A DNA stretch of 64,000 nt from a virus: positions 1 through 64,000 of the IMG/VR virus record IMGVR_UViG_3300022699_000278; one strand, given 5' to 3'. The translations under genes and the position numbers were made by a program. Positions 1 through 7,272 of the stretch are shown in pieces. Position 1 is the first letter of the stretch, and each line of letters opens with the position of its first letter. The notes under the pieces were generated by a model. That model did no database searches. It saw nothing but the letters and a program-made list of their open reading frames with translations, and was not told the origin of the DNA.

Positions 1-493
1 CCGACTGTCGGGAGGAATTGATGGTGGATTTGTCGTATGCCCGCACCCACCCCCCCCCCGACTGTCGGGAGGAATTGACGGTGGCGGTACCGGATACATG
101 CACTTCTCCACTCTCCAGATTTGACACCTCGTGTTTCCCGGCCAAAAATATCAGAGATACATTTCTGCGTCCTGCCAAGTCGTGAACGCTGTCCTCTGCA
201 AATATGTGGTACCTGAACCACTCTGGAAGAGCGTCTCGACAAGCGATTTCAGCCTCTTGTGCATTGTACCACTCCGGAACCTCCCGTTGAACAGTGTTAT
301 ATTTCCATTCGGCAAGAGGTGTGCTGTAGTCATAGTCTGGTGGCACAAGCTCTGTCCGTACAAAATTTACTTCTCGGTCATTAAGACTGTTTTCCGTTAT
401 TATGTCCTCGTGAGAATCCGATACATCAGAAAACAGGACGTCACTCCGGGTAACTATAAATGATGCTGCTCTACACATTAGTGCTCTACACAT
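1..493 (-). CDS. 18-residue-repeat protein, copy 1 (partial, runs off the left edge)
   Basis: The reading frame from ATG 493 (or the in-frame ATG 478) runs off the window at base 1. The first ~110 codons are nearly identical to the gene at 486-1181 (shared segments VNFVRTELVPPDYDYS and PEWYNAQEAEIACRDALPEW), followed by the same GTxTVNSSRQSGG repeats. The site GAGGAGGG lies upstream of the start. A duplicated 15-nt segment gives two in-frame starts. The C-run at 50-59 (G10 in the coding strand) adds one residue relative to the normal repeat. Function unknown; repeats of this kind suggest a beta-solenoid stalk. Confidence 0.7.
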   Translation of the reverse strand, partial: MCRALMCRAASFIVTRSDVLFSDVSDSHEDIITENSLNDREVNFVRTELVPPDYDYSTPLAEWKYNTVQREVPEWYNAQEAEIACRDALPEWFRYHIFAEDSVHDLAGRRNVSLIFLAGKHEVSNLESGEVHVSGTATVNSSRQSGGGWVRAYDKSTINSSRQS

Positions 494-521
494 TAGTGTG
501 TCCCTCCTCGTTAATTGTGCC
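1..521. repeat. Segmental duplication, left copy
   Basis: Bases 1-521 match about 704-1209 at a nearly constant offset of 703 (688 beyond a 15-nt insertion near 479-493). The duplicated unit includes the start, the Shine-Dalgarno site and the last codons of the upstream gene, so both copies keep the same stop/start overlap. The structure points to a tandem gene duplication by unequal recombination. Confidence 0.85.
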
Positions 522-1181
522 ACCGAGAGACATAACCAGTCCCCCTGACTGCTTAGTGGAATTGACGGTGGAAGTGTCGTATACCCACACCCATCCCCCT
601 GACTGCTTAGTGGAATTGACGGTGGAAGTGCCGTATGCCCACACTTCTCCCCCCGACTGTCGGGAGGAATTGACGGTGGATGTGCCGTATGCCCGAACCT
701 CTCCCTCTGACAGCTGAGAGAAATTGACGGTGGAAGTGTCGCAAGCCCACACACTGCCCCCTGACTGCTGAGAGGAATTGACGATGGAAGTGCCGTATGC
801 CTGAACATCGCCACTCTCCAGATTTGACACCTCGTGTTTCCCGGCCAAAAATATCAGAGAAACATTTCTGCGTCCTGCCAAGTCGTGGACGCTGTCCTCT
901 GCAAATATGTGGTACCTGAACCACTCTGGAAGAGCGTCTCGACAAGCGATTTCAGCCTCTTGTGCATTGTACCACTCCGGAACCTCCTGTTGATCAGTAT
1001 AATATTTCCAGCCGGCAATAGGTATACTGTAGTCATAGTCTGGTGGCACAAGCTCTGTCCGTACGAAATTTACCTCTCGGTCATTAAGACTGTTTTCTGT
1101 GATTATGTCCTCGTGATAATCCGATACTTCAGAAAACAGGACGTCACTCCGGGTAACGATGAATGATGCTGCTCTACACAT
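486..1181 (-). CDS. 18-residue-repeat protein, copy 2
   Basis: 231 residues from ATG 1181, preceded by GAGGAGGG; the start overlaps the stop of the upstream gene in ATGTGTAG, implying coupled translation. Residues 1-125 form a globular-looking part with conserved Trp, Tyr and acidic residues. Residues ~126-220 are about five 18-residue repeats of the type GTSTVNSSxQSGGEVWAY. Alternating small, polar and beta-branched residues suggest a beta-solenoid. The last 11 residues (GTINEEGHTNV) are also the end of the upstream 99-aa protein, because the duplication copied that junction. No enzymatic motif is visible; a surface or virion-associated role is only a guess. Confidence 0.75.
   Translation of the reverse strand: MCRAASFIVTRSDVLFSEVSDYHEDIITENSLNDREVNFVRTELVPPDYDYSIPIAGWKYYTDQQEVPEWYNAQEAEIACRDALPEWFRYHIFAEDSVHDLAGRRNVSLIFLAGKHEVSNLESGDVQAYGTSIVNSSQQSGGSVWACDTSTVNFSQLSEGEVRAYGTSTVNSSRQSGGEVWAYGTSTVNSTKQSGGWVWVYDTSTVNSTKQSGGLVMSLGGTINEEGHTNV
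540..800. repeat. 54-bp tandem repeats
   Basis: About five units of 54 bp, each with a core like GAATTGACGGTGGAAGTG, encode the 18-residue repeats on the minus strand. Some units contain the small palindrome CCCGACTGTCGGG. Two units of the other copy lie at 1-115. Confidence 0.85.
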
Positions 1182-1209
1182 TAGTGTGTCCCTCCTCGTT
1201 AATTGTGCC
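704..1209. repeat. Segmental duplication, right copy
   Basis: Partner of 1-521. It carries the N-terminal two thirds of the repeat-protein gene plus its leader. Differences are scattered and mostly conserve the frame, so both copies appear to be under selection. Confidence 0.85.
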
Positions 1210-1473
1210 GGTAATGGTTTCGGGGACACCTTCATATTCCGGCAAATCCACACAGGCTATTTTGCATTCTAACTTATTAAGAGCCAGTTCCCATGTTTCG
1301 CCGACACTCATAAATAGATGGTCGTCTTTGTCACTGACAAATATCATACATTCTCGTCTTACTGATTGATCGTTGTCGTATGTCTCATCATATTTAAAGC
1401 TTACTCTTGATTTTTCGGGTGCTATTAAAAGTGTCCGTTTTTTTACTGATGCAAAATCCATATTTACCCCCAT
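1174..1473 (-). CDS. Hypothetical protein (99 aa)
   Basis: Starts at ATG 1473 (a second ATG follows four codons on) and ends with GTINEEGHTNV, the same tail as the protein at 486-1181; the stop overlaps the next start by 8 nt. The C-terminal half (ETWELALNKLECKIACVDLPEY) resembles the AQEAEIACRDALPEW segment of the downstream repeat protein, so the two may share a small domain. No recognised family. Confidence 0.6.
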   Translation of the reverse strand: MGVNMDFASVKKRTLLIAPEKSRVSFKYDETYDNDQSVRRECMIFVSDKDDHLFMSVGETWELALNKLECKIACVDLPEYEGVPETITGTINEEGHTNV

Positions 1474-1481
1474 GTAAATAA

Positions 1482-1658
1482 TTAATATGATAAATATGTG
1501 ATTAAAAAACTGGTAGTGAATATTGTAGCCATTATAATTATAGCTACAACAATTATTTCAAAAAAGATATTATTGGACCTTTTTTTTTGATATTTTTTTG
1601 ATACGGTAATTTTTCCGCGCCAATCATCTACGATAACCATTTTACCAAAACGTTTCAT
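1482..1658 (-). CDS. Small membrane protein with VVDDWRG-type motif (58 aa)
   Basis: ATG 1658 is preceded by AAAGGAAC at good spacing. The N-terminal half contains FGKMVIVDDWRGK; residues ~31-54 form one strongly hydrophobic segment (IIVVAIIIMATIFTTSFLI). The same N-terminal motif recurs in a 14-residue ORF at 33565-33609. Single-pass membrane protein of unknown function. Confidence 0.65.
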   Translation of the reverse strand: MKRFGKMVIVDDWRGKITVSKKYQKKRSNNIFFEIIVVAIIIMATIFTTSFLITYLSY

Positions 1659-1737
1659 TGTGTTCCTTTTTTTACAAGGTTAGGGTATTCGATAAATAAT
1701 TCTTTTCATCATAAGATGTACTTTCTTGCCTTGTTCA

Positions 1738-2328
1738 TTATTTAGTCCTTGTCGCATAACTCCATACCATATCAGGTATTATTGTTGTCATCGTTATAAA
1801 TGCGATCGGAGAAGGGTTGCCATGTTTTTTTATCGTCCATGCTGTAGCTCCGGCAATACCGACAGCAGCTATTGATATCTGAGTAATCCCGAGTACATTT
1901 CGTCCAGATTTACACTGTAGGTAACCGGGGAGGAAAAAACCCTGTACTTTCCCGCTGATATCTGGTTTCTGCTCAAGGTTTACATTGTTACTATCCGGTA
2001 CAATAACCGCTTTTTCTGGATGCATCTTCCGGTAGATCATATTATCAGTTAATCCAGCAGAGCGATATATTATCCATTGTTCTTCTGTTGTGCCAAGATA
2101 TTCCCATGGATATTTGTAGTATTCCGATACCCCGATTCCGGCTTTTAGTAGATTTTCAACCTTTTCCATTGACATGTTATTTTCTTTAATTAGCTTCCAT
2201 TCTGTTACTGATAACCCTAGTCGTTCCCAGATCGGTATACCGCGTCCGTACATTTGAGCTGATACCGATACTGCAACAATTGCAATAAATATTCCTACAA
2301 TCACCTTTTGCGTACAATTCGAGCCCAT
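1738..2328 (-). CDS. Secreted or membrane protein (196 aa)
   Basis: Starts at ATG 2328 after GGGGTGAATC. Residues 1-25 are a signal-peptide-like segment ending in SVSAQ. The middle holds two diverged copies of a W..LG....W.....G motif (WERLGLSVTEW and WEYLGTTEEQW). The C-terminal third has a PGYLQ turn and two hydrophobic segments (~145-165 and ~172-190), an arrangement seen in DUF5683-like membrane proteins; that likeness is weak. It is co-oriented with two short genes ending in a DNA-binding protein, so this may be a host-modifying operon. Confidence 0.7.
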   Translation of the reverse strand: MGSNCTQKVIVGIFIAIVAVSVSAQMYGRGIPIWERLGLSVTEWKLIKENNMSMEKVENLLKAGIGVSEYYKYPWEYLGTTEEQWIIYRSAGLTDNMIYRKMHPEKAVIVPDSNNVNLEQKPDISGKVQGFFLPGYLQCKSGRNVLGITQISIAAVGIAGATAWTIKKHGNPSPIAFITMTTIIPDMVWSYATRTK

Positions 2329-2331
2329 GAT

Positions 2332-2556
2332 TCACCCCTTACCTTGTCTAATGGTAATTGATTTCGTTGAATGACTATTGTCATTGTAAAGAAATAGCGT
2401 TCTTTTCCGGTATGACCACACACACCGGTGCCATGTTCTTTTTTTGCCAATCATGTGAATATTAGACATTCCTTCTTCTTGTTCTGCCGCTTGAGCAATT
2501 GCAAGAATAATTTTCAAGTCCATTTTTGCTGGTAGTGTGCAATTGAGTTCCGACAT
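2332..2556 (-). CDS. Hypothetical protein (74 aa)
   Basis: ATG 2556 follows AAAGGAGTG with good spacing and the stop lies 3 nt before the next start. It is basic, with a central Trp/Arg-rich stretch (KKRTWHRCVWSYRKR). No family recognised. It sits between the repressor gene and the membrane protein in one apparent operon. Confidence 0.65.
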   Translation of the reverse strand: MSELNCTLPAKMDLKIILAIAQAAEQEEGMSNIHMIGKKRTWHRCVWSYRKRTLFLYNDNSHSTKSITIRQGKG

Positions 2557-2571
2557 TTTGATACACTCCTT

Positions 2572-2769
2572 TTATGTGTTTCGATAATCCCCGACATGGC
2601 GTTCGCCGTATCGTATTTTTATTTGTCTACATTCTTCTTTGCCCCCGTCTATGAGCATTCGGGAAATTGGTATACCGGTCTGTTCAGATATTCTTTTGAA
2701 TTCTTTGTGGTCGTCCGGGTGCAACATAAGCCGGAATTGTACAGGTTGTACAACATCTTTTTTAGCCAT
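2572..2769 (-). CDS. Ribbon-helix-helix DNA-binding protein (65 aa)
   Basis: The N-terminus (VQPVQFRLMLHPDDHKEF) looks like the beta strand and first helix of an Arc/CopG/MetJ fold, and EQTGIPISRMLIDG like the turn and second helix. Length fits the family. It is the first gene behind a consensus promoter that carries a 12-bp palindrome just downstream of the -10 box, a typical autorepressor arrangement. A second small protein of this type is at 22963-23130. Confidence 0.75.
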   Translation of the reverse strand: MAKKDVVQPVQFRLMLHPDDHKEFKRISEQTGIPISRMLIDGGKEECRQIKIRYGERHVGDYRNT

Positions 2770-2799
2770 TTTGAAATCCTTTTAGTTTCCTTCTTTTGT

Positions 2800-2811
2800 G
2801 TAGGTACCTAC
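2800..2811. promoter_or_regulatory. Palindromic operator candidate
   Basis: Perfect palindrome GTAGGTACCTAC between the -10 box and the start of the ribbon-helix-helix gene. Position and symmetry suggest an autoregulatory operator; binding is inferred. Confidence 0.5.
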
Positions 2812-2826
2812 CAACTTTATACCTTT

Positions 2827-2855
2827 ATTATACCACATTTGTTTAGGCCTGTCAA
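2827..2855 (-). promoter_or_regulatory. Consensus sigma70 promoter
   Basis: On the minus strand TTGACA is followed by exactly 17 nt and then TATAAT, a perfect match to the consensus. It reads into the ribbon-helix-helix gene and the genes behind it. Confidence 0.85.
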
Positions 2856-2977
2856 CAAAAATATGATAATTGATAATATTATTTTTTAGACTGCCCCAAA
2901 ACACCAAAAATGCAGCTAAAAAATACCAGGTTTTTTAGGGTGGGAAAGAAAAACAAGGGGAGTTCACATACTTTCGT

Positions 2978-3031
2978 GATAGTAAAAAGCAAGAGCGCAA
3001 CGCGTAGTTTCGTAGGCCGCACGTTGCGCTC
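2978..3031 (-). terminator. Probable rho-independent terminator of the glycan operon
   Basis: A perfect 10-bp inverted repeat (GAGCGCAACG at 2993-3002, CGTTGCGCTC at 3022-3031, 19-nt loop) is followed on the minus strand by TTGCTTTTTAC. It lies downstream of the LicD-like gene, the last gene of the leftward operon. The long loop is unusual for a terminator. Confidence 0.55.
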
Positions 3032-3046
3032 AGGTATTGCTCCAAA

Positions 3047-3090
3047 GCCTGTGTATTGGTTTTAACATGGATGTTACTCCATGCACAGGC
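3047..3090. other. Nested hairpin in the operon 3' region
   Basis: GCCTGTG pairs with CACAGGC, and inside it CATGGA pairs with TCCATG, leaving a one-sided 12-nt bulge. It stands between the LicD-like stop codon and the terminator hairpin, so it would lie in the 3' untranslated region. The rest of 2770-3128 shows only these hairpins, the promoter and the operator, with no gene. Confidence 0.45.
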
Positions 3091-3128
3091 CATTTTTACT
3101 CTTTCTTTAATATACGTTAAAATTCATA

Positions 3129-3827
3129 CTATTTCAAATCAGCACACGATTTTACTTTCTGTACCCATCTTGATGTGCTTTGTTCTCTATAATATTCTCT
3201 GAATCGCCATGTTTTAGTGTATAATTCGTCCAACAGGTGCCCTACCGCATACGGCATCCTGAATGTCAGAGAAGAGCCAGGTTCTCCTATGGGAAACTTC
3301 CATGTGCCCTGATCAGTAAGCATCTGATCCCTTCCAGGCTTTCCTCTGCCCCGCTCCAAGTCAATCGTTTTTTTGTCAGGTATAAGCCAGTGCCGCTTCA
3401 CTCCTTTAAACACGTACTCACTCGGTATCTTCTTTCCCTCTTTGTAGTAGTCGTAGGTGTGATACAGCATATCTCCCACTGGAAGCCAGAAATACACATC
3501 AATGGTCGGTGTTCCCTTCAGCTGATCTTCAACCGGTTTGAAATGGACATTAAGCATCTTCTTTGTAACGTCATTGAATATCGGCTTTTCCACCTTGTAT
3601 CCGTGACCGGTAATAGCTGAAATCAGCTTGTTTTCATCGCACTGTCCGTAAAGTACACCGATGTCTATATCATAGTCCAGCGAGAATGTTTTATCCGCTG
3701 CATATTCCAGCATGTTACCGAAGCAGAAACACCACCACAACTTTTCACCGACTTCGTTTTCCTGCATATCCATAATGTTTGTAATATCATCAAGAAGTCG
3801 CATTGCCATTTCATTTTTGTTTTTCAT
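3129..3827 (-). CDS. LicD-like nucleotidyltransferase-fold protein (232 aa)
   Basis: The segment FCFGNMLEYAADKTFSLDYD followed by IDIGV (residues ~33-57) matches the LicD/fukutin pattern in which a Gly-rich turn is followed by an acidic D.DIDIG metal site. The rest (W..P..., GKPGRDQM) fits the compact LicD layout. LicD proteins transfer phosphocholine or a similar phospho-group to glycans. It is the last gene of the glycan operon and overlaps the preceding glycosyltransferase gene by 17 nt. The substrate is unknown. Confidence 0.7.
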   Translation of the reverse strand: MKNKNEMAMRLLDDITNIMDMQENEVGEKLWWCFCFGNMLEYAADKTFSLDYDIDIGVLYGQCDENKLISAITGHGYKVEKPIFNDVTKKMLNVHFKPVEDQLKGTPTIDVYFWLPVGDMLYHTYDYYKEGKKIPSEYVFKGVKRHWLIPDKKTIDLERGRGKPGRDQMLTDQGTWKFPIGEPGSSLTFRMPYAVGHLLDELYTKTWRFREYYREQSTSRWVQKVKSCADLK

Positions 3828-4755
3828 TGATAATTCTCCTCAAGTGTTCCGCAGCAGGTTTAAGAGATATGTTTTCTCTGTATTTTTTAAGAATAACTTC
3901 TTTTTGTTTTTCAATATCAATGTGTTTTATTGCCATCAAAACCCTTCTCCAGAAATCATGCTTATCTATAACATGAACAGGATATTTTTTCTTCCAGAAC
4001 TGGCAGCTATCCAAAGCAATCACCGGTACCCCACAGGCAAGCGCCTCCGGTATGATTCTCGGGCATGAGTCTTCTGAAGTGTACGGAGCGAGAATTACCT
4101 TGCATTTAGATATGGCCCTCGGCATTCTGTCATGGAATACAAGCTTCACAGAGACGTTTGAAGGGGCTTTGCATGCGTGTCCCATTTGGAGTACACTTAA
4201 TCCCTTTGGCACAGTTCTATGTACCCAAGCTACGTTCTTGCGTCTATCCTTTGACCAAATAGCGGAAAACCCAATGTCGTACTTCTTCTCTACTGCGCGT
4301 GGAAAGAATATCGGAGCAGCAGGCTTGAAGAATAGTTTTCCCACTATACCATGTTTTTTACACTTGTTAACCTGTTGCTCCGAATCACACATAACAAAAT
4401 CATATTTAATACTGTCTTTTGGTATACACCCATGGTTGGCACCGTAATAAATCTTTTTTGCTTTCGGGAACTGCTTCAGAAATGGAACATATTCCTTAAA
4501 TCCACCACGAGCTACAATAATGTCTGGCTTGGAAACGGTGAGGTCGGCCGCCTTGAAACCTTTAGTCCATGTTTCAACAAAATTATTTTTATAAATTACA
4601 GTTCTGTTACCATTACTGTACATTACTTGGCCGTAATCGTCCTCATACACCAATCCAGCAAACAAGTGTGTCCACATATCTGTACACTCATCCAGCGATT
4701 TCCACGCACATTCTTTATGACGCTCCATTTTACCCCGTAAAAATAGCCAGTTCAT
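3811..4755 (-). CDS. GT-B glycosyltransferase, GT4-like (314 aa)
   Basis: The C-terminal half has the family-4 donor site: EDSCPRIIPEALACGVPVIA, with two Glu seven residues apart followed by the A.G.PVIA turn. The N-terminal half is an acceptor-side Rossmann-like domain. Length is at the short end for the family, as in the other GT4-like proteins here. Start overlaps the previous stop. Sugar and acceptor cannot be read from sequence. Confidence 0.8.
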   Translation of the reverse strand: MNWLFLRGKMERHKECAWKSLDECTDMWTHLFAGLVYEDDYGQVMYSNGNRTVIYKNNFVETWTKGFKAADLTVSKPDIIVARGGFKEYVPFLKQFPKAKKIYYGANHGCIPKDSIKYDFVMCDSEQQVNKCKKHGIVGKLFFKPAAPIFFPRAVEKKYDIGFSAIWSKDRRKNVAWVHRTVPKGLSVLQMGHACKAPSNVSVKLVFHDRMPRAISKCKVILAPYTSEDSCPRIIPEALACGVPVIALDSCQFWKKKYPVHVIDKHDFWRRVLMAIKHIDIEKQKEVILKKYRENISLKPAAEHLRRIINEKQK

Positions 4756-5378
4756 ATTTCGGCCTTTGCCTTTGCTTTTATTTTAAACCATTTTTCCTTA
4801 TCTGGTCCAGTCCACAATTTACTTTTCCGTAGTTCCGGGGTATAAAAACAATAATGAAGTATTTTGCTTTTTGCCATTTTATAATTGAATTTACCATAAT
4901 TACTTAAACTGGCCCTTTTTTTGTAAGGTATATACGTAAGTCCCGGCTTCCACTTATACGCTTTTATGTGAGGTTTCGATGGATATGGTTTTTTGTGTTT
5001 CCAACCATCTACAGACGGAGCAGGATAAGCATAATTAAAAGCTAATTGCTGTTTGTTGCTTTTTTTTAATCTTCTTAAATCATCTTCTATACCACTACCG
5101 AAAGATTCGTCTTCATCAGGAAATAAAACAAGATCGGGTTTAACATCATCAAGCATTCGCAAGAGTTCTTCTCTCCATACAAAGGCATTCCAATTCGAAG
5201 CAGATATATATATTCCACCAAGTTTATTGCCACATATACCAGGGATAGCTTCGATTATTTTTTTATCGCCAACAATGCCGTCAAATCGCAAGTATACTTT
5301 ATCCACAAGACCAAGCAAATCACAAAGACATTTATTATAATACTGAAACCTACATAATGCCATTAATCCTACTATCAT
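4752..5378 (-). CDS. GT-A-like glycosyltransferase (208 aa)
   Basis: Start placed at ATG 5378, which overlaps the upstream stop as ATGA and removes an unsupported extension. The N-terminus MIVGLMALCRFQYY, the segment VYLRFDGI and the acidic LVLFPDEDE (~residues 83-91, a DxD-type metal site) fit a GT-A fold of the GT2 or GT92 kind. The C-terminal half is Lys/Trp/Tyr-rich. The specific family is uncertain. Confidence 0.6.
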   Translation of the reverse strand: MIVGLMALCRFQYYNKCLCDLLGLVDKVYLRFDGIVGDKKIIEAIPGICGNKLGGIYISASNWNAFVWREELLRMLDDVKPDLVLFPDEDESFGSGIEDDLRRLKKSNKQQLAFNYAYPAPSVDGWKHKKPYPSKPHIKAYKWKPGLTYIPYKKRASLSNYGKFNYKMAKSKILHYCFYTPELRKSKLWTGPDKEKWFKIKAKAKAEI

Positions 5379-5983
5379 CTCACATCCACCAAATACCATC
5401 GTTTTTGTTTTGTGCACCAGACAATATTGCCAATCGACAGGCTGTCAAAATCATAGTCGATGCTTTTTATATGGTCCTCAAGGTTCCTGCGAAATTCAAT
5501 AAATCCGCTTTTGGAATGGTTTCTATGCTCATCTGCGTTCCAGTTATACGGCTTTCCCTTGGCGAATTTAAGCCATGCACGTTCTGGATAATATACATGC
5601 TGCATGTATATTACCGGAGATATCGCCATACACAGCCTTTCAGGAAATACGATGTCGGTTTTAACTTCATCAATATAATACACTTCCGGGCAAAATTCTT
5701 TAAGGCGGCTCATCATATCAAAAGTTACCGTTGCTTCTTGCCTCGTCTTCGTCGTTTTGTTGAATTTAAATGAATAAAACACTTTGCAGCCAAAACTTAC
5801 ATTGTTGTCGTTGTCGAGCTTTATGTAATAGGACCAATTACCATAATATATGTATACGTTATTTATTTCTGCCGCCCAAAACCCTCGTATGCGACCACTA
5901 TTTTTTTTTCTGTGAATACCGTCATCGGGGCACCTATGGTTACCCTTTTTAATTTTTCGCGCTTTTCCAGTAATTGTGATCAT
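5375..5983 (-). CDS. Glycan-cluster paralogue A, possible kinase-like fold (202 aa)
   Basis: Related along its length to the protein at 14198-14797: both have a DDGIH/EDGVH motif near residue 20, KVFYS/KVYYS in the middle, and end with SIGNIVWCTKQKRWYLVDV against KIGDMMWHSKEKRWYLCDI. The ending resembles the N..W......L.D.. stretch of kinase-like folds, but no ATP-binding loop is clear. Both copies sit among glycosyltransferases, so a role in the same pathway is inferred. Confidence 0.6.
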   Translation of the reverse strand: MITITGKARKIKKGNHRCPDDGIHRKKNSGRIRGFWAAEINNVYIYYGNWSYYIKLDNDNNVSFGCKVFYSFKFNKTTKTRQEATVTFDMMSRLKEFCPEVYYIDEVKTDIVFPERLCMAISPVIYMQHVYYPERAWLKFAKGKPYNWNADEHRNHSKSGFIEFRRNLEDHIKSIDYDFDSLSIGNIVWCTKQKRWYLVDVR

Positions 5984-5999
5984 GTTATCGCCGTTTCAC

Positions 6000-6063
6000 T
6001 ATTGAGAAGAGTTGATGAAGGATGTGAGAATCGGTAACATACCCCCATTAACTCTTCTCAATA
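6000..6063. repeat. 14-bp perfect inverted repeat
   Basis: TATTGAGAAGAGTT at 6000-6013 pairs exactly with AACTCTTCTCAATA at 6050-6063 around a 36-nt loop. It fills the gap between two minus-strand genes. It could be an RNA hairpin, a repressor site or the remains of a small insertion; no U-tract follows. Confidence 0.75.
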
Positions 6064-6078
6064 TTGTATAAAATGCCG

Positions 6079-6279
6079 TTAGGTATTTTGAGTTGAGTCC
6101 GTTGGCTGCTGTGCCTGTGATTCTTCCATGTTTTTCTGATCAGCGACAATTTCGTAACCACTTAACACTTTCCCGATACAACCCGTAAGAACGCCGAGAG
6201 CAATAATATTTGGAAGACCACTTACTGCATCATCAACCATAGTGATCCTTCGTTTCAAATCATCAACATTAATTTCCAT
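6079..6279 (-). CDS. Hypothetical protein (66 aa)
   Basis: ATG 6279 has GGAG 8 nt upstream; a TTG two codons earlier is less likely. The sequence has one apolar stretch (LPNIIALGVLTGCIGKVL) and a polar Gln-rich tail. A small membrane-associated protein is possible. No family recognised. Confidence 0.5.
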   Translation of the reverse strand: MEINVDDLKRRITMVDDAVSGLPNIIALGVLTGCIGKVLSGYEIVADQKNMEESQAQQPTDSTQNT

Positions 6280-6460
6280 AAACAATCTCCAATTTAAGGT
6301 ATGCAGTGCCAGAGGTGTTCCGGGGACAACCCGCTAATCGGTACTTACTGAGCCTTCCGGACGGCGACCGAAACCTTTGCACATGGCATTGCATACTTTG
6401 GTCGTTGGGCAAAATGCCGTTGTCATAAGAGTTGCTTACCATAAATAATAGAAAACCCAT
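6269..6460 (-). CDS. Possible small secreted or membrane protein (63 aa)
   Basis: ATG 6460 has AAAGGATC about 11 nt upstream. The N-terminus MGFLLFMVSNSYDNG is short and hydrophobic. The rest is Arg/Pro-rich and overlaps a hairpin-forming stretch with GTTGGGC on the plus strand, so the ORF may be fortuitous. It overlaps the next gene by 11 nt. Confidence 0.35.
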   Translation of the reverse strand: MGFLLFMVSNSYDNGILPNDQSMQCHVQRFRSPSGRLSKYRLAGCPRNTSGTAYLKLEIVYGN

Positions 6461-6614
6461 AAAAATAATGATCCTTTCCCGGAGTAAATAAATGACCTTT
6501 ATTTGGATCAAATCCATGATAATGAGATGTTCCTATAAGCCAAAGACGCTTTTTTAATATGTTGACATTGATAAATCGCCACGCACATCTTACAACAGAC
6601 AATAAAAGTTCCGC

Positions 6615-7010
6615 TTACGCTTCAGGCTTCGCCACATTGCTTTCAGCAACGTCTTTTATCGCCGTACCGTTGTTTTGCGATTCCTTATTATTCAATGCCC
6701 ACTCCGTACCTTCAAAGAGATCACCGTTCAATTCGCGAGTGAGCCGACCGTACTTCCGATTAATATTGTGCCGCTCCAGGTCGTGGCCAAGGTGACACTT
6801 TTGACAAAGAGCCGCAAGATTTGATTCTGACAAGTCGTGCTTCTCGTGATTGAGATGCGCCACGGTGAGTACAACTTTCGACCTGGTTACAGGATGCGGC
6901 TTGCCGTTTTCGGCACCGCACCACTCGCACTTGTTGGCGGCACGTTCAAACCGAATGCGTCGGCTAACTTCATGCCAATTTTCGGGATATTCGCTGTAAT
7001 CTATGGGCAT
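6615..7010 (-). CDS. HNH endonuclease (131 aa)
   Basis: Start moved to ATG 7010, which has GGAGAACTG upstream and gives the usual family N-terminus MPIDYSEYPENW. Zinc/HNH pattern: CEWCG, then VAHLNHEKHD with SNLAALCQKCH, i.e. C..C, H..H and C..CH. Such phage proteins nick or cut DNA and occur as free-standing genes. Upstream is an attC-like hairpin, and the gene looks like an inserted accessory unit. Confidence 0.85.
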   Translation of the reverse strand: MPIDYSEYPENWHEVSRRIRFERAANKCEWCGAENGKPHPVTRSKVVLTVAHLNHEKHDLSESNLAALCQKCHLGHDLERHNINRKYGRLTRELNGDLFEGTEWALNNKESQNNGTAIKDVAESNVAKPEA

Positions 7011-7034
7011 TGTACAGTTCTCCAAGAGCAAAAC

Positions 7035-7102
7035 ATTTACACCAACGGATTCGGGCAATGTACGAAGCGGGGCCGTTTCCGTTTGTACTTGCCGTGTTAG
7101 GC
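7035..7102. other. attC-like hairpin between small genes
   Basis: Read on the plus strand: ACACCAAC, a 5-nt spacer, CGGGCAATGTAC (7052-7063), a loop, GTACTTGCCG (7085-7094), then GTTAGGC (7096-7102). The inner arms pair with an extra-base bulge and GTTAGGC fits the integron GTTRRRY core, but the opposite core is imperfect. The 12-mer ATTTACACCAAC at 7035-7046 recurs at 19427 and, reversed, at 39791. Confidence 0.4.
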
Positions 7103-7127
7103 TATGTACTACGGCCTCTCCTCATTC

Positions 7128-7262
7128 TTAGCGCGCTCGTTCTTCGGTTTTAATCATGCTTAATTGCCCACATGCTGCACCAGCTTTGATTTCTGCCTGT
7201 GTAGCAATGGCAACTGCATAGTCGTAACCTGCATTGTCAAGCGCCTGTTTAATAGTTTCCAT
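7128..7262 (-). CDS. Separate C-terminal fragment of the RlmN-like radical SAM enzyme (44 aa)
   Basis: ATG 7262 has AAGGAG 6 nt upstream, starting right at the stop codon of the radical SAM gene. The peptide contains ALDNAGYDYAVAIATQAE and AACGQL. AACGQL is the invariant C-terminal motif of RlmN/Cfr proteins, whose Cys carries the methyl group during catalysis. In normal RlmN this segment is fused to the radical SAM domain; here it lies 1 nt out of frame and has its own ribosome-binding site. It is either a split enzyme or a +1 frameshift product. Confidence 0.65.
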   Translation of the reverse strand: METIKQALDNAGYDYAVAIATQAEIKAGAACGQLSMIKTEERAR

Positions 7263-7272
7263 TACCGACTCC

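Noticed and set aside
2993-3090. tRNA or CRISPR-like structure
   Set aside because: The hairpins do not form a cloverleaf and there are no regularly spaced repeats; no tRNA or CRISPR array was recognised anywhere in the window.
6390-6430. attC site at GTTGGGC near 6404
   Set aside because: The core fits but no matching opposite core was found and the inner arms pair poorly.
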